Assembly: GCA_026874595.1 (NCBI GenBank) | Contig: CM049317.1 | Location: 73,063,118-73,127,117 of the forward strand | Origin: Sipunculus nudus | Lineage: Eukaryota; Annelida; Sipuncula; Golfingiida; Sipunculidae | Length of the DNA: 64,000 bases | Direction of reading: 5' to 3' | Shown here: one piece after another, positions 55,540-64,000 of the stretch | How positions within the stretch are numbered: the first letter of the stretch is position 1 | Layout of the letters: each line of letters starts with the position of its first letter | Translations under genes and position numbers: made by a program | Notes under the pieces: generated by a model | The model's input: only the letters and a program-made list of their open reading frames with translations | The model's database searches: none | Told to the model about the DNA's origin: nothing

Positions 55540-56540
55540 TTCCCACTCCTGTTGCATTTTATTTAACCGACACAGGCTGTGTACGGATATTCACTTGGTC
55601 GCCATTTATTAATGATTCCCCTCTCCAGAAGCGGACCTTGTGCCCTGTGTTATAGGCCTCATTCATTTGTAATTTTGCGTTTTTTTTTTTTTGGTGCGGT
55701 AGTCCAGGGCCGTCAGGTCTTCTGTGAAGCGTATCATCTTTCCATTAAGAAATTTCTTTGATGTGGATAAAATTTCGCTCTTTACAGGTTGAGCGAAAAA
55801 TCTTACAAGAATGTGCCTGGGGCGAGCGCCTTTTTTTACCAATGATGTTTCAAATCCCTTTCTATCGTGATTTTCTGCGTACAGTTTATTTTGCCCTATA
55901 ATTTTAGTGACTGTGTTTCTCCAGTCCTTCGCCATTCCCACTTCTCCGACCCCTACTATTCGTAAATTCCATTCACGCAAGTATCGTTCTTGCTTGTTTG
56001 TTTCCTCGGCCAGTTCTTTTCTAAACCTTTCTATTTCTATCAGTTTGTTTCGTTCTGTCTGTCTTAGTCCCCCACGTTTTTCTTCAATCCTTCTTTAAGC
56101 TCAGAGAGTTTATTTTTTACGTGTCTTCATGGTCTCAACTGTATTATCCATTGTTTGAATTCTATTTTCCAATATACTCATATCTTTTTTTCAAACTTTT
56201 GTCCTGTTGAAAGTTCATCCATTTTTTTTAATCCACGTGCACAGAACTTATGTGGTCATTAAGTTATTTGTTTGAAATTGTTACAAGATTCTTCATTTCG
56301 GCCTGGGCATTTTTCAGCTGAGTCGCCATGTCCGTTGCTCCGTGTGTCCCTCAGTTAGTATTATTTCTTGTTCTCCTGGCTCTTTTTTCGAGGAATTTAT
56401 CCATATCCCCAATAGAGCTATAAGGTTTCTTGCCAGTCTATCCTGTTTTTTTTGGATTATGCCTTTTTCGTGACCAAACCCTTGCTAACTTTAACGTTCC
56501 TTCCGGAGCTCCCGAAGCCACGTCTTTATCTTCAATTCAT
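55540..56540 (-). pseudogene. L1-like LINE ORF1 (RNA-binding chaperone), best copy
   Basis: The open - strand stretch 55663-55980 reads EWNLRIVGVGEVG, VTKIIGQN, KKGARPRHILVRFFAQPVKSEIL and MIRFTEDLTALDYR, the RRM-type core and start of the C-terminal domain of L1 ORF1 proteins (nucleic-acid chaperone that coats LINE RNA). Toward 56000-56500, in broken frames, lies a Lys/Glu/Leu-rich coiled-coil region, the expected trimerisation part. The C-terminal domain continues past a frameshift to about 55540. Confidence 0.8.
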
Positions 56541-56569
56541 ATGACTGGAAGTCAAAATCAACTACATTT

Positions 56570-56825
56570 TTTTGTGTGGGAAAAGTCAATAAGAGTCTTT
56601 TAACCCGTCCTTACTCTATTTTACATATGATTCCTGTACAAAGAGAATATATAAATCTCTCACACTAAAGAGTTAACTACATTAATTAGTGAAAATAGTC
56701 AATAACAATTCTTTTTACCCATATTATCCCTATTATACATATGATTTCTGTACAAAGAGAATATACAAATCTTTTCATACTTAAGAAACACCCTCATTTA
56801 AATGTAAAAAAGTCAATAAAAAGTC
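56570..56825. repeat. ~100-bp monomer array, copy 4
   Basis: About two and a half monomers (TGTACAAAGAGAATATATAAATCTCTCACACTAAAGAG) between LINE ORF2 end (right) and ORF1 start (left) on the - strand. Confidence 0.85.
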
Positions 56826-56829
56826 AATC

Positions 56830-57155
56830 AGTATCTTGGTAATTGAAAATTCCTAACTTTCTCCAGTGATCTTCTAGACAATTTTTCTTGGCTGCACTGT
56901 ATCTCTATATAATATATATTTCTTACATGGTTTATTGCTTCACTCTTGGTTGGTTTTGCCTGTTTGCACCTGCATAAATATATATAAATATATTCAAAAT
57001 AAGTAATATAAGACTCAAGATATCATTTTTATCTGTTCCCCAATATCACCAAATTTTAACTTAGTGTCACTTTTTTTTTATTTCCCATTATCCTGTTCAG
57101 CCATAATGTTATATCAAACCAGAATGTTTGTACTATTGTACATTCCCATAGTAAA
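56830..57155 (-). pseudogene. LINE ORF2 extreme C-terminus, copy at 57 kb
   Basis: Matches 40742-41075 and 7680-7990. Confidence 0.7.
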
Positions 57156-57159
57156 TCGT

Positions 57160-58340
57160 TCTGGCTTAAACTTATAATTGCCTCCGCCAAGGAGGTTATG
57201 CGTTCACTCCCGTTCGTGTGTGTGTGTGTGTGTAACTCAAGCAGTCGTCGGTGGAAATTATTTATATTTTAGAGAATATATAAGAGGAATAAATTATAAG
57301 GTCCTACATGGTAAATGAACTTACTTTTCACGTTGAAATAATGTTTGTATAAAACATATTATTAAAAAGTTAATGAAATGTATATTAGTTAAATTTTTTC
57401 ATTTGGTATTAACTTCGGATTATTTTTTTTCAGGATACGTGACGCTAGCAATATATCGTAGAAGCCTTCTATATTTAGAGTATTTGGGCGTGGTACAAAA
57501 AAAAATTCCGCCTCACACTTTGCCAATACACATCCACTTGAGAAAGAAACTACATGCTGTCCTCGGAGTACTTTCGTCTTGCATCCCCGTGCCCTTATCC
57601 AACTCATTATGATTTTTCATTATCAAACTCAAAATTAATTATCTTCCAGTTTCAGCAATGTGCTTATTAAAGTCACCATGGGGCTTCAGAGATGCTATTA
57701 TCTGCACCAACGCCAGTGGGATTATAGACAAAGTATACCGGATTAAACGGGAGGGGATTTGGAAAAAATAATGACATTCCTATTACGTTTTTGATCAAGA
57801 TAAAAGCTAAATCCTATATTGGGTGCGGTTGGGTTAAAGTATATGGGTGTGTCTCATACCACTCATTTCACACCACGAAAGGCTTACGGGCAGCACGCTT
57901 GAGAAGTGACTGAATCAAGGCGCTGAATGTCTGTGAAGAGTTACTCTATGTATGTATTTCTCATTTTAACATAGACTTATATTTCATCATCTCCTGTGTT
58001 ATATACTTTGTTTTTGTTTAGCCACAAATTTTCTGACAGTAAATTCAAAAGCATATGATGAAAAATGTAGAATAATTGCTAAAGGCTGAAATAGCGTACG
58101 GTTCTGAGGGGACTGATGTCCAACGTGTGCCGGTACTTAACATCCATCATTATTTGAAGCTGTCATTTCACAAGTCATAATAGTTCTGTTGCTAATTTTC
58201 AGAAAGTTTCTAAATTCTGAGTTTGCTGCATCCCTAGTTTTTCTGAAGACTGCTTTTCCTTGGTAAAACTTATGTTAAGGATTATCTAAGCATTTTATGG
58301 TTTGATCCAACATGACAACAAAAGTGTCATGGGCGTTTTG
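57160..58340 (+). repeat. Duplicated-unit segment, copy 3
   Basis: Collinear with 10361-12310 and 41085-42960. Compared with the 41 kb unit the following about 1.2 kb with the solo LTR is absent, and the sequence passes directly into the receptor upstream block. Confidence 0.85.
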
Positions 58341-58374
58341 GTTGGATGTTCAATTTTGATTCAATTAAAATTAA

Positions 58375-59628
58375 TGATCGGGAACATTACTCCTAAAAAT
58401 TACGCAATTTGGACCTAATTTTTTGCATGTGCACACAAAATATATATAGGAATAGTTAAATGTTTCTAGACGAACTTTCTATTAATCGACTGTCCAGGCT
58501 GCCTTTGTCTGTTATTATTATTACTTTAAAATTTCCAGAATATACAGCTTCCGATATTCTCAAACCTCAGCACGTCTGCGTGTATGGTGTAAACAAGATT
58601 TGGGTCTAAACTAACCATTTTTATTGCATCTAACTAATTTTATTGATTTAAGGGTAACATTTTGTTGCAAGAAAATATCAGGATATTATAATTGTAAAGT
58701 TTTAATAAAAATCTAGACGTTTCAAAATGAAATAAATTTAAGCATATCAACATGCCAGTTCAGCATCAAAATTAGAACAAGCACCTTTCGTCTCTCTCAA
58801 TACGACACGTTCTACCAGAATTAATACGGGATAGCGCTTCTACCGATACTCTCGAATTTGGAGGAAGTAAATGACTCATGCCTGAAAAATTGCCGGCAAA
58901 CAAATAGTGTCCCCTAGCATCCAAGTTGGTCAGTCTCTTCATTCATCACGGCTGCGTATGCACCGTCCATAATGTTTTGAACTATCGATCATCATGATAT
59001 TTATTATTTATAATATTTATTTTGCTACGTTAAAAATATTGTAAGAACATGAAAAGACATTAGAAGTTCCACTGCCTCGCAGGATGATACACGGGAACGT
59101 TACAAAGGGGCTTTCAGTCATGCATAAACGTAAACATTCGCAAGTTCCCTTGGATTAATGCAATAATCAACTTAATTAAATAGAGTTCATAGCGTATATA
59201 AACTATCATAGTGGGGTAGTCAGATTTATCCGACCTAATGGTCGTCCAGCTGAATTACGCCTACCTGCCTGCCTGCTGCGACAACCAGTCGTTTATCTCC
59301 ATCTATAGATACGAGAAACGGTACGGGCCTTATCACGTATTCCAGGGCATCCACAAATTCCATTTCACTAATATTTGAATCGTGGTTACTTGGTTATGCT
59401 TGAATTATCTGTCGATTTCAAAATTGAAAGTTTAGAAAATGTCAAAGGATTAATGCTCTTAAATGATATATGTCTGCACTACTGTAACCGAAAATGGCAT
59501 GACACATAAGAATGACTGCATGATGGTGCAGAAAAATATAAAATAGTGTGATTGGCAGAAAGAAAAGAAATTAACGATCTAAAAATTCCAGATTCTCTCT
59601 TATGAACGCTTTATTGATTTAGAATTTG
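58375..59628 (+). repeat. Duplicated-unit upstream segment, receptor copy 3
   Basis: Collinear with 44430-45605 and 28945-30954. The LINE insertion site is empty at 59278-59290. Confidence 0.85.
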
Positions 59629-59640
59629 TTTTTTTTTCAG
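59629..59640 (+). promoter_or_regulatory. 3' splice acceptor before receptor copy 3
   Basis: TTTTTTTTTCAG then GTCAAAAGGG, 49 bases before the ATG. Confidence 0.6.
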
Positions 59641-59689
59641 GTCAAAAGGGTTAAGCGTGTTTGACGGATATCTGTACACAGCAGAAATC

Positions 59690-60637
59690 ATGGCAACGAA
59701 TACAGCAGGCTGGACAAGTCGCAAGACTGAATATCAAGAAGAAAGGGACTTAACAAAACTTGTGACGTCATCTCCGACGTGAACGCGTTCAACTGGAAGT
59801 TTAGTGGACAAGTATACGTATCTTGGGATTTTAATCGCCAGTTTCTGCTTTAACCTGTTGGGAACTGGCCTGATGGTTCGTAAAAAGGTCCGATCACAAA
59901 CAATATCTTGGTACTTGTCATGCTTGTGTGTGTCAAACGTTGTACTTATAACAGTGCCTTTAGTCGCCAACAGCGTTGGGTTAGATATCCCCGATCTCCC
60001 AACTTACGCGTGCACTGCCGCCACTTTTATAATCGCCATATCCGCGGTATTTGGCCACGGTTCCATAGTTGGAATGTCCATAATGCAGCTGGGCGCTGTT
60101 GCTGTTCCTTTCAAGACGTCCATCTGGTGGTCAAAGAAGAGGATTGTGATCAGCTCCGGAATCCTGATGATGTTCATCTGCCTCATCACTGCCGTTCCCA
60201 TGGTAACCGCATATTACAGCAGGCCAGGTTGTCCGGACAGTGTTCACAAGTTCCTTGTGGCAGAAAACGTTGTGTCACAAATTATTGCCATTGTGACTTT
60301 GTTCATTACAAATATACTTACGGTTTTTTATATGATAAAAACAAAGGAACAAAGGGCAGCAATCAAAGGAAATACAGAAGCGTTAACAGCAGTCATTGCG
60401 AAATACCGTGCCACAGCCATCACAGTGAATTCTATGTTTATATTATTAAATAGTCCTGTTTTGATTATTCTTATGTTCCAGTTTTTTAATGGACAACCAC
60501 AGCCCTTGGCTTATATGGTGGCCAAATATCTCCCTCTGGTGTTCTCGGTACTAACGTTCTTTATATTCATTTGTACTCATCGAACTTTGAGAGCAGAACT
60601 GAAGGACATGTTTTCATTGTTCAGAATGAGACAGTAA
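59690..60637 (+). pseudogene. Divergent seven-transmembrane receptor, copy 3, one nonsense codon in N-terminus
   Basis: ATG at 59690 matches the starts of copies 1 and 2, but TGA at 59780-59782 (TCA or TCG Ser in the others) stops it after 30 codons. From there the frame is open through all seven TM segments to TAA at 60635-60637 (tail LRAELKDMFSLFRMRQ). The next in-frame ATG (GLMVRKK) lies after TM1, so a normal receptor is unlikely unless another start or exon supplies the N-terminus. It is the least damaged copy. TM3 ends MQLGAVAVPFK instead of DRY, and TM7 reads FFIFICTHRTLR instead of NPxxY. TM4-TM6 are nearly identical to the other copies. Confidence 0.82.
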
Positions 60638-60670
60638 GGAATGGAGTAACAATGATAAAGAGGTTATCCT

Positions 60671-60676
60671 AATAAA
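60671..60676 (+). promoter_or_regulatory. Polyadenylation signal AATAAA, copy 3
   Basis: 34 bases after the stop; the same AATAAAGGAAT context as the other copies. Confidence 0.55.
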
Positions 60677-60737
60677 GGAATTATAGTTCATCTTAAGCCT
60701 AAAATAGGTTTTTTCAACTCAAATGAAGGGTTCTGTA

Positions 60738-61530
60738 ACACCCCCGTCACACGAGAAGGCGATCTCGCTGCGATCGCCGGATTGGGGCAGATCGCCGTAG
60801 AGCGCAGCCAGAGTGGCCTTAAGTTTTCATGAGCTTCGTAGGAGCGAGATAGTGTCGTCTTGGGTCGTCATATTGTCACCATGAACGCCATGAGTGGCGA
60901 CCAGTTTTGAACATGGACAAAATTTCCGCCGCGGGGTCGCAGTGGATTAAAAGCGCAATCAGATCGGAATTCGATCGCCATCAGTGTCCCGGCAGCGCAG
61001 TACCAGCTTCCTGACAGCGCAGGTCGATCGCCAGTAAACATGGTAGCATCGGTCTATCCGTTTCGCTCCTGCTGCCTTCTTTTGGCCACTGCCAGCTGTT
61101 CGTGGAGCAGCATGATCTGTTGGCCTTGCCAGTTGTAGCATGTAAAATCTGTCATGCTTACATGTGTGGCTTCACTAAACTTTCTTACACCGGTCATGCA
61201 ATGTGTACTAGTCAACAATGGGGACCATGGCAACCACCGACTGCCAGTCTGAAGCAGCGCAGTAGCATCTACCCACGCGCGCAGTTCCGTCGTCTTGGTC
61301 GCAGACGGATCGGGGGCCGGTTGCTGCGGGATCATCATGATCGCAGCCCTGTCATGGACTGAGCTCTTCAGTGGGTAGTAGGGACCTCATGCGGGCGTAT
61401 GGGGAACGCAGTTTGATCATAAACGACGGTGTTGCAGCGCCAAAAAACGTGGTAGGAGCGGCCGAATATTGCAATTGTACACGTCGTGCAAGCCTATTGA
61501 CAGCGGCATAGCCGTCACACATGGACGGTT
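60738..61530. repeat. GC-rich segment with many GATCGC words
   Basis: The unit homology stops at 60737 (GGTTCTGTAAC). The next about 790 bp are clearly richer in G and C, open with ACCCCCGTCACACGAGAAGGCGATC, and repeat GCGATCGCC, CAGATCG, and GGTCGC words. It looks like a dispersed repeat or transposon remnant beginning with a PIF/Harbinger-style terminal sequence (CCGTCACACG), but no matching inverted end was found; a second CCGTCACAC occurs as a direct copy at 61512-61520. Frames at 61054-61338 (-) and 61102-61362 (+) overlap each other and neither was recognised. Confidence 0.5.
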
Positions 61531-61532
61531 TT

Positions 61533-61645
61533 TAGCTCAGCTGACTGAAAGTCATCTGAGCTATAGCGATCACTCTTTGTCCGTCGTCCGTCTGTCTGTC
61601 TGTCCGTCTGTCTGTCCGTCTGTCCGTCTGTCCGTCTGTCTGTCC
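61533..61645 (+). repeat. 14-bp hairpin plus GTCT/GTCC simple repeat
   Basis: Hairpin arms 61533-61546 and 61550-61563 (TAGCTCAGCTGACT / AGTCATCTGAGCTA, one mismatch, loop GAA), then GCGATCAC and a GTCCGTCTGTCT run to 61645. This is the start of a repeat element whose body is the following tandem array; the partner at 54861-54958 is inverted. Confidence 0.9.
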
Positions 61646-64000
61646 GTTAACCAGACACAAATCGTAACCACTGGACCTGGAATCTTCTTACTTGACATCC
61701 AGGGAGTACCATGAAAAATCTCCTAGGAAACCTGAAATTAGGTCTCTGTTACCCATAACTTCTGAGCTATGGGGCCCCAAAGTACCCCCCAGAAAAGTCC
61801 AAAATTTCATACAAAAACTTCAATATCTCATTAACTACTTGACTGATGGTCATGATTTTTGGCATACATATTGATCATAAGAGGTTCCATCAGTTCCTGA
61901 AGACTGGTGGCGCCACCTGTATTTTTCGATTTTTTACGAATTTTTTTCTCTATTTTTGAGACCTTTAAAAATGTGAACATCTGTTAACAAGGCACAAATC
62001 GTAACGACTGGACTTAGAATCTTCATTCTCGACACACTGAGAGACCTATGAAAAGTCTCCATGGAAACCAGAAATTAGGTCTCTGTTACCCATATCCTTT
62101 CAGTTATGGGGCCCCAAACTACCCCCCAGAAAAGTAAAAAATTTCATACAAAAACTTCAATATCTCATTAAATACTTGACTGATGGTCATGATTTTTGGC
62201 ATACATATTGATCGTGAGATGTTCCATCACTTCCTGCAGACTGGTGGCGCCACCTGTATCGTTCAATTTTTTACGATTTTTTTTCTCTATTTTTGAGACC
62301 TTTTAAAAATGTAAACATCTGTTAACAAGGCACAAATCGTAACGACTGGACCTAGAATCTTAATTCTTGACACACTGTGAGGTCCATGAAAAATATCCTT
62401 GGAAACCAGAAATTAGGTCTCTGTTAACCATATCCTTTGAGCTATTGGGCCCCAAAGTACCCCCCCCCCTCTCCAGAGTAGTCAAAAATTTCATACAAAA
62501 ACTTCAATATCTCAATAACTACATCACTGATGGTCATGATTTTTGGCATACATATTGATTATGAGATGTTCCATCAGTTCCTGCAGACTTGTGGCGCCAC
62601 CTGTATTGTTCGATTTTTTACGATTTTTTCCTCTGTTTTTGAGACCTTTAAGGATGCTGTCATCTGTTAACGTGGCACAAATCATAATGACTGGACCTAG
62701 AATCTTCATTCTCGACACACTGAGAGACCTATGAAAAGTCTCCATGGAAACCAAAATTAGGTCTCTGTTACCCATATTCTTCGAGCTATGGAGCCCTAAA
62801 GTACCCCAAAGAAAAAGTAAAAAATTTCATACAAAAACTTTAATATCTCATTAACTACTTGACTGATGGTCATGATTTGTGACATAACTATTGATCATGA
62901 GATGTGTCATCTGTTCCTGCAGACTGGTGGCGCCACCTGTATCGTTCGATTTTTTACGATTTTTTCCTCTATTTTTGTGACCTTTAAGGATGCTGTCATC
63001 TGTTAGCATGGCACAAATCGTAACGACTGGACCTAGAATCTTCATTCTCGACACACTAGAAGACCTATGAAAAGTCTTCATGAAACCAGAAATAAGGTCT
63101 CTGTTACCCATATCCTTTGAGCTATGGGGCCCCAAAGTACCCCCCCAGAGTAGTAAAAAATTTCATATAAAAACTTCAATATCACAATAACTACATCACT
63201 GATGGTCATGATTTTTGGCATACATATTGATTATGAGATGTTCCATCAGTTCCTGCAGACTGGTGGCGCCACCTATATTGTTTGATTTTTTTACGATTTC
63301 TTCCTCTATTTTTGAGACCTTTAAGGATGCTGTCATCTGTTAGCATTGCACAAATCATAACGACTGGACCTAGAATCTTCATTCTAAATACACTGAGAGA
63401 CCTATGAAAAGCCTCCATGAAAACTAGAAATAAGGTCTCTGTTACCCATATCCTTCGAGCTATGGGACCCCAAAGTACCCCCCAGAGTAGTTTTCATACA
63501 AAAAAAAAAATTTCATACAAAAACTTCAATATCTCAATAACTACTTCACTGATGGTCATGATTTGTGGCATAACTATTGATCAAGAGGTGTTCCATCAGT
63601 TCCTGCAGACTGGTGGCACAACCTGTATTTGTTTGGGTTTATTTTTACGAATGTTTTATCTATTTTTGAGACCTTTAAATATATGAACATCTGTTAACAG
63701 GGCACAAATCATAAAAACTGGACCTAGAATCTTCATTCTTGACACACAGGGAGACCCATGAAAATTCTCCATGGAAACCTGAAATTAGGTCTCTGTTACC
63801 CATATTCTTTAGGCTGTATGGCTCCAAAATACCCCCCAGAATAATTGAAAATTTGATACAAAAAGTGCAGTATCTCAATAACTAAAACACTGATGGTCAT
63901 GATTTTTGGCATACATATTGATCATGAGCTGTTCCATCAGTTTCTGCAGAGAGGGTGCGCCACCTCTATTTGTTTCAAATTTTTACGAATTTTTTTTCTC
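61646..64000 (+). repeat. ~340-bp tandem repeat, about 7 units, runs off window
   Basis: Units start at 61646, 61983, 62321, 62665, 63002, 63339 and 63693, giving periods of 337-354 bp. Each carries CACAAATC-TAA-GACTGGACCTAGAATCTTCATTCT, GAAATTAGGTCTCTGTTACCCATA, AACTTCAATATCTCA, GACTGATGGTCATGATTTTTGGCATACATATTGAT, and CTGGTGGCGCCACCTGTAT. GGTGGCGCCACC is a 12-bp palindrome in every unit except those with a substitution. Peptide frames on - recur because the repeat does; no start, intron or domain supports a gene. Confidence 0.92.

Noticed and set aside
60738-61530. Complete PIF/Harbinger transposon
   Set aside because: The start looks suitable, but no inverted partner end, target duplication or transposase could be seen.
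61646-64000. Possible CRISPR-like array
   Set aside because: Whole ~340-bp units repeat without unique spacers, and the setting is an animal genome.

Overview
This window looks like AT-rich nuclear DNA of an invertebrate animal. A lophotrochozoan, probably a marine bivalve mollusc, is my best inference. The grounds are one-exon divergent 7TM receptor copies, L1-like and CR1/L2-like LINE remnants, tRNA-derived SINE pieces, Ty3/gypsy-class elements, and dispersed repeats made of a short AGCTCAG hairpin plus a CCGTC/TGTC simple repeat, a style common in bivalve genomes. I see no bacterial-type genes, rRNA, functional tRNA gene or CRISPR. No gene in the window is clearly intact. Identities were judged by eye, without alignments or database searches.

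Layout. 0-6 kb: TA/CT microsatellites, a possible CRE pair, a decayed CR1/L2-like LINE (about 1.12-2.16 kb, + strand) and a 0.6 kb block that recurs inverted at 8.9-9.5 kb. From about 6 kb to 60.7 kb the DNA is a degenerate array of large duplicated units about 12-15 kb long. Recurrent landmarks are a block at 6.03, 18.37, 33.36 and 47.65 kb; L1-like LINE remnants at 7.3-8.6, 19.0-19.8, 39.6-41.1 and 55.5-57.1 kb; a block at 10.4-12.4, 41.1-43.1 and 57.2-58.3 kb; and a block at 16.3, 28.9, 44.5 and 58.5 kb just upstream of the receptor. The receptor itself occurs three times (31.0, 45.7, 59.7 kb). Each copy carries a different inactivating lesion, and the unit ending near 16.7 kb has none.

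Mobile DNA. An 8.05 kb LTR retrotransposon on the - strand (20438-28487) has both LTRs, 4-bp target duplications, a tRNA-Pro-type primer-binding site and a polypurine tract. It also has a 1.33 kb internal tandem duplication. Its integrase lies upstream of reverse transcriptase, the reverse of ordinary Ty3/gypsy and like Gmr1-type elements. A second, more decayed family with the same order appears on the + strand at 34.0-37.4 and 48.3-52.0 kb. Solo LTRs related to the first family sit at matching sites at 15 and 43 kb; the 15 kb one has a SINE inserted in its end. A 5'-truncated LINE with poly(A) and target duplication lies just upstream of receptor copy 1 only.

The last 3 kb leaves the array. 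A GC-rich segment full of GATCGC words (60.74-61.53 kb) leads into a hairpin, a GTCT/GTCC repeat and about seven tandem units of about 340 bp running off the window end. Related units lie in the opposite orientation at 37.4-39.2 and 52.6-53.3 kb.
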